From: Yoonia vestfoldensis
GTDB taxonomy: Bacteria; Pseudomonadota; Alphaproteobacteria; Rhodobacterales; Rhodobacteraceae
Direction of reading: 5' to 3'
DNA: 64,000 bases
Assembly (NCBI RefSeq): GCF_002158905.1
Contig: NZ_CP021431.1
Location: forward strand, 3,612,001-3,676,000
Position numbers and translations under genes: made by a program. The notes beneath the pieces are model-generated. The model was given only the letters and a program-made list of their open reading frames with translations, was not told the origin of the DNA and did no database searches. Shown here one piece after another: positions 18,669-28,028 of the stretch (the stretch's first letter is position 1; the number at the start of each line of letters is the position of its first letter).

Positions 18669-19612
18669 TGCGTCTGCGGATGCAGCAATTGACCGGTGCC
18701 GCCATCGCCAAGGCGCAGGAAGACACGGCCTTTTATCGCTGGACCCCGCTTTTATCCGCCAATGAGGTCGGGGCAGAACCTGACGCCCCCGCCCTGACCA
18801 GCGCTGCGTTTCACACAAAGATGCAGCAGCGGCAGGCGGATATGCCCCATGGTCTGACCCTGACCTCTAGCCATGATACGAAACGTTCCGAGGATGCACG
18901 GATGCGGATTGCCGCGCTGTCGCATGATCCTGCCATGGCCGATGCGCTCTTGGCGCTGGTGCCCGATGTGCCCGCGCCCTGGCGTTGGTATATCGCGCAA
19001 TCTGCCTTTGCCGCAGCCCCCGCGGGTGATCTGGCCGAGCGGCTGGTCGCGCATCTGCAAAAGGCCATGCGCGAGGCCAAGCAGGACACGTTCTGGTCAG
19101 CCCCCGTCGCCGATTTCGAAGGTCCCGTGCTGGATGCTGCCCGCATTGCTGCCAAGGCTTTTTGCGATGATAGCGCGCTGGCCGGTCTGGCCTTGCGGGC
19201 GGACAATCTTGCGCTGGCGCAATGCGCGCTGAAACTCTTCATGCCGGGGGTGCCTGATATCTATCAAGGCACGGAAATCGGCAGTTTCCGCCTGACAGAC
19301 CCCGACAATCGCGCGCCTGTTGACTGGCACAGCCTGGCCCAGCTGGCCCAAGGGCTGCCGGTGGGCACGCCCTTTGACCGCAAAAAGTTTGACCTGACCC
19401 GCAGCCTGTTACAGCTGCGCCGCGAGGCGCCCGACACTTTCGCTGGCCCATGGCAACCGCGCGAGGCCCCCACAGGCGCATTGCGCGCCGCGCGCGGCGG
19501 GATCGTGCTGCATCTGTCAACCTGTGGACGGCACTTGCCAGAAACCACGGATGCCCTGCTTTGGCCAAGGCAGCCCGGGCCGACGCCGGTCCGCATCACA
19601 GGCACAATCTGA
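18669..19612 (+). pseudogene. treY: treY, 3' part (interrupted by IS66)
   Basis: Last 314 sense codons of maltooligosyl-trehalose synthase, in frame with the 5' part once the element and one target copy are removed (1231 + 944 bp = 725 codons including stop). Typical TreY motifs are QQLTGAAIAKAQEDTAFYRW, NEVGAEP and LTSSHDTKRSEDARMR, which holds the third catalytic acid, then VPDIYQGTE near the end. No ribosome-binding site precedes this part, so it is probably not translated alone. Apart from the insertion the sequence shows no decay. Confidence 0.94.
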
Positions 19613-19693
19613 CGCATGTGACCGGCATTTTTGGCAGGAACAAAGGCGGGCTGGCGCTGTTTTGCAGGTTTCAGCAACCAAGAAAGAAACACC

Positions 19694-19903
19694 ATGCGGA
19701 CCTTGAATATCCTTACCTTCGTGCTTGTCATCATCGGAGGCCTGAACTGGCTTTTGGTCGGGGCATTTCAAGTCGATCTTGTGGCCGCGCTTTTGGGTGG
19801 TCAGGCGGCGCTGCTGGCGCGGATCGTCTATATTCTGGTCGGCCTTTCCGCGATCTGGCAATTGACCCGGATCGATGCGGTCACCAAAGACCGGACCTAT
19901 TGA
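19694..19903 (+). CDS. DUF378-type small membrane protein
   Basis: A 69-residue protein with two predicted membrane helices (LNILTFVLVIIGGLNWLLVGAF and ALLARIVYILVGLSAIWQL). The GGLNWLLVG motif followed by a Gly/Ala linker and YILVGLSA matches the DUF378 (YuzA-like) family, whose role is unknown. The start at 19694 is preceded by a weak purine tract (AAGAAAG). It lies 81 bp after the treY stop on the same strand and may share its transcript. Confidence 0.85.
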   Translation: MRTLNILTFVLVIIGGLNWLLVGAFQVDLVAALLGGQAALLARIVYILVGLSAIWQLTRIDAVTKDRTY

Positions 19904-19938
19904 TCCGCGCAGCGCTGGGCGTGGCAAGGATGGCGTGA

Positions 19939-20955
19939 TCAGCCTTGGCGGTAGCAGGGCAGGATATCGCCCGCCGCCGGGGTCGCCGCATAGACGGCGC
20001 GCGCGATGGCGCGGCTGAGGCAGATCGCACCTGCCGCCGCGATATCGCGAAAGGCGGTTGCATCGACCGACCCGTCACTGCCAGTGGCCACCCCAAAGAC
20101 CAGATCACCATCCAGCGGCGTATGCGAGGGCACGATAGCCCGCGCCATCCCGTCATGCGCGGTCACCGCCAGCCGGTGGCATTGCACCTTGGTCAGCGGG
20201 GCGTCGGTGGCGACGATCGCGATTGTGGTATTCGTGCCCGCCATGGCCTGCATCTGCATCGCCTGTTCTTTCAGGCTGGGTTCCGGGCGGACCAGCCCGC
20301 CGCGCGGATCGGGGCCAAGGCCGCCGAATTCGGCCCCGATCTCGAAAGGTGCCGCCCAGAAATGCTGCCCGCCGGGCGTGGTCACGCTGCCCAAAGCATT
20401 GACCGCGACCAGCGCGCCCAGTGTCGTGCCATCCGGCAGGATCAGCGACGCCGAGCCCAGCCCGCCCTTTTGCATCGCCGCCAGCGCCCCGGTGCCGGCA
20501 CCCGCAGTGCCCAGCGCGAAATCCTTGCCCGCCGCGTCCAGCGCGGCACGGCCCAGCGCGCGGTAGGGGTTTTCATCCCAATCCTTGGCCCCGCCATTGA
20601 TCAGATCAAAGATGATCGCCCCCGGCACGATCGGTATCCGCAACGGCCCAAGGGCAAAGCCGCGCCCCATCGCGCGCAGCCCGTCCATGACGCCCGAACA
20701 GGCATCGAGGCCGTAAGCCGAGCCGCCCGAGAGCACCAGCGCATCAACCTGTTGCACGGTCTTGTCAGGGGCCAGAAGGTCGGTTTCCTTGGTCCCTGGT
20801 GCGCCGCCCATGACATGCACGCTGGCGGTGAAAGGCGCATCCGCGACCAGCACGCTGCTGCCGGTCTTGATCCGGTCGTCCTGCGCATTGCCCACCCGCA
20901 GCCCTGTCACATCGGTGATCAGATTGCGGGGGCCCGTTTTATATGCAGCGTCCAC
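19939..20955 (-). CDS. P1-family (DmpA/BapA-like, S58) self-processing peptidase
   Basis: A 338-residue peptidase of the P1 family, N-terminal-nucleophile-type enzymes that cut themselves into two chains and act as aminopeptidases, often on D- or beta-amino acid residues. Visible marks are the N-terminal NLITDVTGLRVGNA, LSGGSAYGLDA, GTAGAGTGALA, and ALVAVNALGS near residue 193, whose Ser after Gly is the likely cleavage point and nucleophile. The start is GTG at 20955 with GGAGGT just upstream, inside the end of the SDR gene (17-bp overlap). It is the last gene of the peptide-transport operon, where a cytoplasmic peptidase fits. Confidence 0.88.
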   Translation of the reverse strand: MDAAYKTGPRNLITDVTGLRVGNAQDDRIKTGSSVLVADAPFTASVHVMGGAPGTKETDLLAPDKTVQQVDALVLSGGSAYGLDACSGVMDGLRAMGRGFALGPLRIPIVPGAIIFDLINGGAKDWDENPYRALGRAALDAAGKDFALGTAGAGTGALAAMQKGGLGSASLILPDGTTLGALVAVNALGSVTTPGGQHFWAAPFEIGAEFGGLGPDPRGGLVRPEPSLKEQAMQMQAMAGTNTTIAIVATDAPLTKVQCHRLAVTAHDGMARAIVPSHTPLDGDLVFGVATGSDGSVDATAFRDIAAAGAICLSRAIARAVYAATPAAGDILPCYRQG

Positions 20956-21676
20956 CGTCCACCTCCATTGCGATGCCTGTGATCATGCTGGCCTCGTCCG
21001 AGCAGAGGAAACAGGCGGCATTGCCCATATCCTCGGGCGTGGAAAAGCGGCCCAAGGGGATCGTCGCCAGAAACTTGGCGCGGATCTCGGGCGTATCCTC
21101 GCCCATGAAAGATGCCAGCAAGGGCGTTTCCCCCGCCACCGGATTGATGGCATTGACGCGGATGCCATGGGGTGCCAGTTCGACCGCCATCGTCTTGGTC
21201 GCGGTGATCATCCAGCCTTTCGACGCATTATACCAGTTCAGCCTTGGGCGCGGCGACACGCCCGCAGTCGAGGCCACGTTCAGGATCGCGCCTTTGCCTG
21301 ATTGCTTGAACTGCGGCACGAAAGCACGCGCTGTCAGATAGACCGATTTCATATTCACCCGGAACAGGCGGTCGAAATCATCCTCTGTCACATCCTCCAT
21401 CGCGCTGGGCAGATGCGTGATGCCTGCATTGTTCACCAGAATATCCAGCGGCCCGGCGGCTAACACGATGTCCGCCATGTCAGAGACTGAATCCGCGCGG
21501 CCCACGTCACAAGTGATCGCCCTGCCACCCAGTTCTGCCGCGATCTGTTCTGCCGCCGCGCCGTTAATATCGGCACACCAGACCTGCGCCCCTTCGGCTG
21601 CGAATTTGCGCGCGATACCCGCGCCAAAGCCCGATCCGGCCCCTGTCACCAAAGCTGTCTTGCCTGTCAGTCTCAT
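20939..21676 (-). CDS. SDR family NAD(P)-dependent oxidoreductase
   Basis: A 245-residue classical short-chain dehydrogenase. It has a dinucleotide-binding TGAGSGFG near residue 10, the NNAG motif of the central sheet, a catalytic Ser in NVASTAGVSPR, Tyr and Lys in YNASKGW, and a C-terminal MITGIAMEVDGG. D at the end of beta-2 (CADINGAA) suggests NAD preference. The ATG at 21676 gives the standard MRLTGKTALVTG beginning; an ATG at 21688 would add four residues and overlap the ALDH gene. The substrate cannot be read. Its place between an aldehyde dehydrogenase and a peptidase suggests oxidation of an alcohol or 3-hydroxy compound from an imported substrate. Confidence 0.9.
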   Translation of the reverse strand: MRLTGKTALVTGAGSGFGAGIARKFAAEGAQVWCADINGAAAEQIAAELGGRAITCDVGRADSVSDMADIVLAAGPLDILVNNAGITHLPSAMEDVTEDDFDRLFRVNMKSVYLTARAFVPQFKQSGKGAILNVASTAGVSPRPRLNWYNASKGWMITATKTMAVELAPHGIRVNAINPVAGETPLLASFMGEDTPEIRAKFLATIPLGRFSTPEDMGNAACFLCSDEASMITGIAMEVDGGRCI

Positions 21677-21680
21677 ATCT

Positions 21681-23123
21681 TTACCCATGCCATGCAGCGA
21701 CGGTTTTCAGGGTCGAAAAGCCATAAAGCGCCTCGAACCCCTTTTCGCGGCCATGCCCCGATTTGCCGACACCGCCAAAGGGTAATTCCACCCCGCCGCC
21801 TGCGCCGTAATTGTTGATGAAGACCTGCCCTGCGTCCAGCGCCTTGGCCAGCCGCATCTGGCGGCCCCCGTCGCGGGTCCAGACCGATGCGACCAGCCCA
21901 AAGGCGGTGCCATTGGCGATTGATAACGCCTCGGCCTCGTCCGCGAAGGGGATCAGCACCTGCACGGGGCCAAAGATTTCCTCTTGCGCCAATATATGAT
22001 CGGCGGGCACATCGGCGAAAAGCACGGGCGCTATGTAATGGCCCGCCGCATCGGTCACGATCTGGCCCTGTGCGGCGATGGCCAGATCGGCCCCTTTGGC
22101 GATGAACCCCGCCACGATGTCCTTTTGCCGGGCAGAGATCAGCGGCCCAAGGTGCAGATCATCCAGCGCCGGCCCGACCTGCAAGGCACGGTAAGCTGCG
22201 GCCATCCGGTCGCGGACCTGATCATAGACGCCGCGCTGCACCAGAATGCGGCTGGACGCCGAACAGGTCTGGCCCGCGTTCTGGATGCCTGCATTCACCA
22301 GAAATGGCAGCGCGCGGTCCAGATCGGCATCGTCGAATACGATCTGGGGCGATTTGCCGCCCAGTTCCAGCGTGACGGGGATGACATTTTGCGCCGCTGC
22401 CGTCTGGATCGCGGCACCCGTGCGGACCGATCCGGTAAAGGACAGATGCTGCACGTCCGGATGGCTGGCAAGGGCGGCCCCCGCCTCGGCCCCTAATCCG
22501 GTCACGACATTCAGCGCCCCCGCTGGCAGGCCCGCCGCTTGGGCGATGGCGGCAAAGGCAAGGGCTGTCAGGCAGGCATCTTCGGCGGGTTTCAGCACGC
22601 AGGCATTGCCCATCGCCAGCGCCGCCCCCACGGATCGCCCGATGATCTGCATCGGATAATTCCACGGGATGATATGGCCGGTCACCCCATGCGGTTCGCG
22701 CAGAGTATAGACGGTATAGCCGTCCAGATAGGGGATGGTCTCGCCCATGATCTTGTCGGCGGCGCCGCCGTAAAATTCAATATAGCGCGCCAAAGCCACC
22801 GCATCGGCGCGCGCTTGGGTCAGGGGTTTGCCGACATCGCGCGCCTCGATCTGGGCCAGCGTCTCGGTATGGTCCAGCACCGCCTGGCCGATGCGCGTCA
22901 GGATGCGGCCCCGCTCAAGCGCGGTCATCCGGCCCCAGTCACCGGCGCGGGCGGCATGGGCGGCCTGCACGGCGGCGTCGATATCTGCCGCTGTGCCGCG
23001 CGCGATCTGCGTCAGCTGCTGGCCTGTCGATGGGTCCGTGACCTGGATCGTGGTCTCGCCACGAATCCAGGCCCCGCCGATCAACTGGCTGGCGGGGGGG
23101 ATGTCAAAGGGCGTCAGCGGCAT
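21681..23123 (-). CDS. NAD(P)-dependent aldehyde dehydrogenase
   Basis: A 480-residue ALDH superfamily enzyme that oxidises an aldehyde to the acid. Key parts are IIPWNYP and the cofactor-binding SFTGSVRTGA, the general base Glu in VTLELGGKSPQIVF, the catalytic Cys in QNAGQTCSASSR, and the EEIFGPVQ and PFGGVGKSGHGREKG near the C-terminus. The ATG at 23123 has GGAG seven bases upstream and lies inside the 3' end of the ABC ATPase gene (20-bp overlap). A betaine, succinate-semialdehyde or other aldehyde substrate cannot be distinguished from sequence alone. Confidence 0.92.
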   Translation of the reverse strand: MPLTPFDIPPASQLIGGAWIRGETTIQVTDPSTGQQLTQIARGTAADIDAAVQAAHAARAGDWGRMTALERGRILTRIGQAVLDHTETLAQIEARDVGKPLTQARADAVALARYIEFYGGAADKIMGETIPYLDGYTVYTLREPHGVTGHIIPWNYPMQIIGRSVGAALAMGNACVLKPAEDACLTALAFAAIAQAAGLPAGALNVVTGLGAEAGAALASHPDVQHLSFTGSVRTGAAIQTAAAQNVIPVTLELGGKSPQIVFDDADLDRALPFLVNAGIQNAGQTCSASSRILVQRGVYDQVRDRMAAAYRALQVGPALDDLHLGPLISARQKDIVAGFIAKGADLAIAAQGQIVTDAAGHYIAPVLFADVPADHILAQEEIFGPVQVLIPFADEAEALSIANGTAFGLVASVWTRDGGRQMRLAKALDAGQVFINNYGAGGGVELPFGGVGKSGHGREKGFEALYGFSTLKTVAAWHG

Positions 23124-24690
23124 GGGCAAGCTCCGGCAATTGGGGGGCGGCGGCGATCAGCGATTGGGTATAGGGATGTTGCGGCGCGGCAAAAACAGTC
23201 TCTGTTACACCGGATTCAACGATTTTTCCGGCCTGCATCACCAGCACGCGGTCGGTGATGCTGCGCACGACGCTCAGGTCATGGCTGATGAACAGATAGG
23301 CCAAGGGCCGCTTGCGGCACAGATCGGCGATCAGGTCCAGCACCTGGGCGCGCACCGAGACATCGAGCGCCGAGACCGCCTCGTCAAAGATGATCAGATC
23401 GGGTTCCACGATCAGCGCGCGCGCGATGGCAAGGCGCTGGCGCTGGCCGCCGGAAAATTCATGGATATATTTTCCCGCCGCATCGGGGGGCAGGCCGACA
23501 TCGGCCAGCGCCTTGGCGATGGTATTGGCGCGGTCCTCGCCTTTGGGCGGGTTGTCCAGCAGATGGAAGGGTTCGGTGATCAACCGGTCGACGCGGTGAC
23601 GGGGATTGAAGCTGCCGTAGGGGTCTTGAAACACCACCTGCATCTTGCGGCGCAGGGCATGGTCGCCTTGCGATACCGGCGCGCCATCCAGCGTGATCTG
23701 CCCGGCTTGCACCGGTTCCAACCCCAAGATCGCCTTTGTCAGGGTCGATTTTCCACAGCCGCTTTCGCCGACCAGCCCCAGCCGTTCGCCCCGGTTGATG
23801 GTCAGCGATACATCGTCCAGCGCCCGAAAGCGCGCAGGCGGGCCAAAGAGCGACAGCCGCTTGGTCGGGTAATCGCGCATCACATTGCGCACCGCCAGCA
23901 AGGGCGCGTCGCTCTGCACCGCGGGCAGGTCCACCGCATGGGTCGAGGCGGCAAACAGCGCTCGCGTATAGGGATGGCGCATGGTGCCCAGAAGGTCGTG
24001 GGTTGCGCCTTGTTCGACGATGCGCCCGTGTTGCATCACGGCGATCCGGTCGGCGACATCGGCCACCACGGCCAGATCATGGGTGATCAGCAGCAGCCCC
24101 ATGCCGAATTCCGCCACCAGCCCTTGCAGCAGGTCCAGAATGCGGGCCTGCGTCGTCACATCGAGAGCCGTAGTCGGTTCATCCGCGATCAGCAGCTTGG
24201 GCCGCATGGCGATCGCCATCGCGATGACGACACGCTGGCGTTGCCCGCCGGATAATTCATGCGGGTAACGCGTTGGCGCGACCTTGAGCCCGACCCGTTC
24301 CAGCATGGCGGCGGCGCGGGCTTGGGCCTGCGCCTTGGTCGTATTTTCGTGGATCAAGATCGTTTCCGCCACCTGCGCGCCGATGGTCTGCACAGGGTTC
24401 AGCGCGGTCATCGGTTCTTGAAACACCATGCCCATCGCATTGCCGCGCATCCGGCACAGCGCGGCTTCGGGGGTTTGCACGATATCGGTGCCATCCAGCA
24501 GGATTTGCCCCTGCGCCTGTGCGCCTTGCGGCAACAGCCCCATGATCGCCAGCGCGGTCATGGATTTGCCAGACCCGCTCTCGCCGGTGATCGCGGTGAT
24601 CTGGCCGGGGGCCATATCCAGATCGATGCCCTGCAAGACGCGGGTGCCATTGATCTGCACCGACAGGTCCCTGATCGAAAGCAAGCTCAT
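23104..24690 (-). CDS. Dpp/Opp-type ABC transporter ATPase, two NBDs fused
   Basis: A 528-residue protein with two complete nucleotide-binding domains, equivalent to DppD plus DppF in one chain (as in GsiA). Domain 1 (about 1-255) has GESGSGKSMT, LSGGQRQR and LLIADEPTTALD. Domain 2 (about 270-528) has GESGCGKST, FSGGQRQR and LIIFDEAVSALD. It powers uptake through the two permeases upstream. It overlaps the permease gene by ATGA. Confidence 0.94.
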   Translation of the reverse strand: MSLLSIRDLSVQINGTRVLQGIDLDMAPGQITAITGESGSGKSMTALAIMGLLPQGAQAQGQILLDGTDIVQTPEAALCRMRGNAMGMVFQEPMTALNPVQTIGAQVAETILIHENTTKAQAQARAAAMLERVGLKVAPTRYPHELSGGQRQRVVIAMAIAMRPKLLIADEPTTALDVTTQARILDLLQGLVAEFGMGLLLITHDLAVVADVADRIAVMQHGRIVEQGATHDLLGTMRHPYTRALFAASTHAVDLPAVQSDAPLLAVRNVMRDYPTKRLSLFGPPARFRALDDVSLTINRGERLGLVGESGCGKSTLTKAILGLEPVQAGQITLDGAPVSQGDHALRRKMQVVFQDPYGSFNPRHRVDRLITEPFHLLDNPPKGEDRANTIAKALADVGLPPDAAGKYIHEFSGGQRQRLAIARALIVEPDLIIFDEAVSALDVSVRAQVLDLIADLCRKRPLAYLFISHDLSVVRSITDRVLVMQAGKIVESGVTETVFAAPQHPYTQSLIAAAPQLPELAHAADAL

Positions 24691-25502
24691 GTCCGCACCA
24701 CGCGCAGTCGCGGATCAAGCCAATCGCGCAGCCCGTCGCCCAAAAGGTTCAGCCCCAGCACCGTCAGCAGGATCGCGAAACCGGGGATCAGCGCCACATG
24801 CGGCGCGATACTGACCAAGGTCTGCGCATCCGCCAGCATCCGCCCCCAACTGGCCGTCGGCGGCTGCGCGCCAAGGCCGATATAGGACAAAGCAGCCTCG
24901 GCCAAAATCCCCAGACTGAATTGGATCGTCCCCTGCACGATCATCAGATTGGCGATATTGGGCAGGATATGTTCGGCTGATATCCGCGCCGTACCCTTGC
25001 CACTGACGCGGGCGGCAAGGATGAAATCACGTTCCCACAACGGCAGGGCCGCGCCCCGCGTCAGCCGCGCGAAAACGGGGATATTGAAAATCCCGATGGC
25101 GATGATCGCGTTGATGGCAGAGGGGCCGAAAACGGCCGTGATCAGGATCGCGATCACCAGCGAGGGAAAGGCAAAGACCAGATCATTGCCGCGCATGATC
25201 AGATCATCCAGCAGCGACCCCCGCCGCGCCGCAGCCCAGAGACCCAGCGGCACCCCAAGCCCCATCCCGATGCCTACAGCCACCAGCGCCACGGCAATCG
25301 AGGTCCGCGCCCCCATCATGATCATCGACAGGATATCGCGGCCGAAATGGTCGGTGCCCAGCAGATGCGCGCCGCCGGGGGGCAGCAGGCGGTTGGGGAT
25401 GTCCAACGCCTCTATATTATAGGGGGTCCAGAGAAAGGACAGCGCCGCCAGCCCGGTGAAAAACGCGGTCAGGCCCGCGCCGATGATCAGGTTGCGCGAC
25501 AT
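24687..25502 (-). CDS. ABC transporter permease, DppC-like
   Basis: A 271-residue permease of the peptide/nickel class. An N-terminal helix (NLIIGAGLTAFFTGLAAL) is followed by the LLGTDHFGRDILSMIMMGARTS motif, diagnostic for DppC/OppC, and five more helices. The EAA loop is near GAALPLWERDFILAARVSG. It starts one base before the DppB-like stop (TGATG). Confidence 0.93.
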   Translation of the reverse strand: MSRNLIIGAGLTAFFTGLAALSFLWTPYNIEALDIPNRLLPPGGAHLLGTDHFGRDILSMIMMGARTSIAVALVAVGIGMGLGVPLGLWAAARRGSLLDDLIMRGNDLVFAFPSLVIAILITAVFGPSAINAIIAIGIFNIPVFARLTRGAALPLWERDFILAARVSGKGTARISAEHILPNIANLMIVQGTIQFSLGILAEAALSYIGLGAQPPTASWGRMLADAQTLVSIAPHVALIPGFAILLTVLGLNLLGDGLRDWLDPRLRVVRT

Positions 25503-26446
25503 CAGCTGCGCGCCCGCAAGCGGGGGTCGACGGCGGCATAGGTCAGATCGACAATGAAATTGACCATGATCACGGTGAAGACCAGCAGCATCACCACGCT
25601 TTCCACCACGATCAGGTCACGCGCGCTGATCGCCTGAAAGATCAGCCGCCCCAACCCGGGCAGAAAGAACACTTGTTCGATGATGATCGCCCCCGCCAGC
25701 AGGAACGAAAACTGCAAGCCGATGATTGTCAGCACCGGGATCAGCGCATTGCGCAAAGCGTGCCGCCAGAGCGCTTGCCGGCGGGTCAGCCCCTTGGCAC
25801 GCGCGGTGCGGATGAAATCCTCGCCCAGCATATCCAGAAGTGATGACCGCATCACCCGCGCAAGGATCGCCGCTTGCGGCAGGGCCAGCGCGATGGCGGG
25901 CAGGGTCAGCGCCTTGATCGCGGCCAGTGGATCGGCCCAGCCCGGAAAGCCGCCTGCCGAAAACCAGCGCAGGTTGATGGCAAAGATCAGCACAAGGATC
26001 ATCGCGAACCAGAAATTCGGGATCGCCACGCCCAATTGTGTCGCTCCCATGATCGCCGTATCGCCTGCGCCACCCCTGCGGCTGGCGGCATAGATACCTG
26101 CGGGAAAGGCCACCAATGTGGACAAGGCCAGCGCATAGATCGCCAGCGGCAGCGACACCCAGATCCGGTCCGCGATCAGCGTCGCCACGGGTGTTTTATA
26201 GGTCCACGAGGTGCCAAAATCGCCCTGCACCATGCCGCCGACCCAGGCCGCATAGCGCGCGACCAGCGGTTCATCCAGCCCCATCTCGGCGCGCAGGGCG
26301 GCGATTGTATCCGGCCGCGCATTCACGCCCAGCATAAAGGCCGCCGGATCGCCGGGGATCACTTCGACGACCGCGAAGATCACGACAGAGGCCGTGATCA
26401 GGCTGATCACCAGCGACGCCAGCCGCCCGAGGGCAAAGCGGATCAT
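25502..26446 (-). CDS. ABC transporter permease, DppB-like
   Basis: A 314-residue permease of the DppB/OppB class, about six membrane helices. The N-terminus IRFALGRLASLVISLITASVVIFAV, PGDPAAFMLG and the EAA-like loop RSSLLDMLGEDFIRTARAKGL are typical. It pairs with the DppC-like protein to form the channel. It lies 6 bp after the binding-protein gene. Confidence 0.93.
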   Translation of the reverse strand: MIRFALGRLASLVISLITASVVIFAVVEVIPGDPAAFMLGVNARPDTIAALRAEMGLDEPLVARYAAWVGGMVQGDFGTSWTYKTPVATLIADRIWVSLPLAIYALALSTLVAFPAGIYAASRRGGAGDTAIMGATQLGVAIPNFWFAMILVLIFAINLRWFSAGGFPGWADPLAAIKALTLPAIALALPQAAILARVMRSSLLDMLGEDFIRTARAKGLTRRQALWRHALRNALIPVLTIIGLQFSFLLAGAIIIEQVFFLPGLGRLIFQAISARDLIVVESVVMLLVFTVIMVNFIVDLTYAAVDPRLRARS

Positions 26447-26452
26447 CCCCGC

Positions 26453-27928
26453 TCAATTCCCCCAGGAGACGCCCGTCAGATCGACCGCAGCGGTCGGCTG
26501 GTTGACCCAAAGGCCTGTAATCTCGGCCCGCGCAACGGTGGCGACACCCAGCTGGAACAGATAGGCGTTGACGTAATCCTCGGAAATGATCGTCTGCGCC
26601 TGGGCCAGCAGGGCCGACCGGCCTGCGGGGTCGGTCGTGGCGTTCAATTCGTCCAGCAGGGCGCGGAAATCGGCGTTGTCGTACTGGAAATAATAATTGG
26701 GGTTGGCATAGATGTTGATATCCATCGGCTCGGTATGGCTGACGATGCTCAGGCCGAAATCCTTGTTGGTAAAGACTTCCTCGATCCATTGCGCCCATTC
26801 GAGGTTGGTGATCTCGGTCTCGATCCCGACTTCGCGCAGCTGGCTGGCGATGATTTCACCGCCGCGACGGGCATAGGACGGCGGCGGCAGTTTCAGCGTC
26901 GTGGTGAACCCATCCGGCAAACCGGCCTCAGCCAGCAAGGACCGCGACAAGGCGGGGTCGAATTGCGAATTGCCCAACAGATCGACGTAATCGGGGTTAT
27001 GCGGCGCGAAATGCGTGCCGATGGGCGTGCCCTGCCCGAACATCGCGCCATCAATGATCGCCTGACGGTCGATGGCATGGGTGACAGCGCGGCGCACCAG
27101 CGGGTTGTCGAAAGGTTCGCGCTGGTTGTTCATCGCCAGAATGGTTTCGCCCTCGGTATTGCCGTTCAGCACTTGAAAGCGCGGATCAGCCGCAAATTGC
27201 GGCAGGTTTTCAGGGGCGGGGAAGCCTACGAAAACATCCACATCCTCGGCCATCACGGCGGCAAAGGCGGCGGTCGGGTCCGAGATAAAGCGGAAGGTCG
27301 CGGTTTCCAGCGCGGGGGCGGCACCCCAATAGCTGTCGTTGCGGGTCAGTTCCAGCCGGTCACCCTGCACCCAATTGGCAAAGCTGAAAGGCCCCGTGCC
27401 CACTGGGTTGGTCGCGATGCTGTCGATGCTTTCAGGTGCCACGATCACGGCATCGCCCCAGGCCATGTTGAACAGGAACATGCCGTTGGGTTGCGACAGC
27501 GTGACCTGCACGACCAGCGGGTCGATCACGGTGACCTCGGCGATATCGGCGAACAGCGCCTTTTGCGCATTGGTGCTGTCCTCGGCGCGGGCGCGGTCAA
27601 GGCTGAATTTCACATCCTCGGCATCCATCGTGGTGCCGTCGTGAAAGGTGACGCCAGCGGCAAGGTTGAACGTATAGGTCAGCCCATCATCGGAAATATC
27701 CCAGCTTTGCGCCAGACCGCGGATGATCGCGCCATCGGCGTCGAAACGGGTCAGCCCCTCGAACACATTTGCATAAAGCACCGAGTCAATCGCCTGTGCC
27801 GCCCCGCTGGTCGGGTCAAGGTTCGGCGGCTCCAGCTGGATCGCGACGGTGATACTGTCCTGCGCCAGCGCACCAGAGGCGCAAAGCACGACGGCGGTAG
27901 AAGCGGCAAGGCGTTTGAAATGATGCAT
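26453..27928 (-). CDS. Periplasmic peptide-type solute-binding protein (SBP family 5)
   Basis: A 491-residue extracytoplasmic binding protein. A Sec signal peptide (KRLAASTAVVLCASGALAQ, cleavage after AQ) is followed by the family-5 features VAIQLEPPNLDP, ADGAIIRGLAQSWDISDDGLTYTFNL and GVTFHDGTTMDAEDVKFSLDRA. The ATG at 27928 is chosen because it begins directly with the signal peptide. It delivers the substrate to the permeases encoded just downstream. Ligand could be a short peptide, an N-acyl amino acid or an amine; the neighbouring peptidases favour a peptide-like ligand. Confidence 0.92.
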   Translation of the reverse strand: MHHFKRLAASTAVVLCASGALAQDSITVAIQLEPPNLDPTSGAAQAIDSVLYANVFEGLTRFDADGAIIRGLAQSWDISDDGLTYTFNLAAGVTFHDGTTMDAEDVKFSLDRARAEDSTNAQKALFADIAEVTVIDPLVVQVTLSQPNGMFLFNMAWGDAVIVAPESIDSIATNPVGTGPFSFANWVQGDRLELTRNDSYWGAAPALETATFRFISDPTAAFAAVMAEDVDVFVGFPAPENLPQFAADPRFQVLNGNTEGETILAMNNQREPFDNPLVRRAVTHAIDRQAIIDGAMFGQGTPIGTHFAPHNPDYVDLLGNSQFDPALSRSLLAEAGLPDGFTTTLKLPPPSYARRGGEIIASQLREVGIETEITNLEWAQWIEEVFTNKDFGLSIVSHTEPMDINIYANPNYYFQYDNADFRALLDELNATTDPAGRSALLAQAQTIISEDYVNAYLFQLGVATVARAEITGLWVNQPTAAVDLTGVSWGN

Positions 27929-27990
27929 GTTCGACCCCTGTTTGTTGGCGCCAGTGTTCACCCAAGTGAACCGGCAATTCAAGTCCGTAG

Positions 27991-28008
27991 GTCGGGGTTC
28001 ACCCCGAC
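27991..28008. repeat. Short GC-rich hairpin between two operon genes
   Basis: GTCGGGGT and ACCCCGAC form an 8-bp perfect palindromic stem, preceded by GTAG. Elements of this form (GTAGG-C-rich inverted repeat) recur between genes in Rhodobacterales. It lies between the M20 peptidase stop and the binding-protein start on the reverse strand and could act as a transcript-stabilising or attenuating structure. Confidence 0.55.
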
Positions 28009-28028
28009 ATCTTCCCAGACAGCCCCCC

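Noticed and set aside
24257..24718. Reverse-strand frame of 153 codons at the start of the ABC ATPase
   Set aside because: Shifted frame of the ATPase gene; no independent signals.
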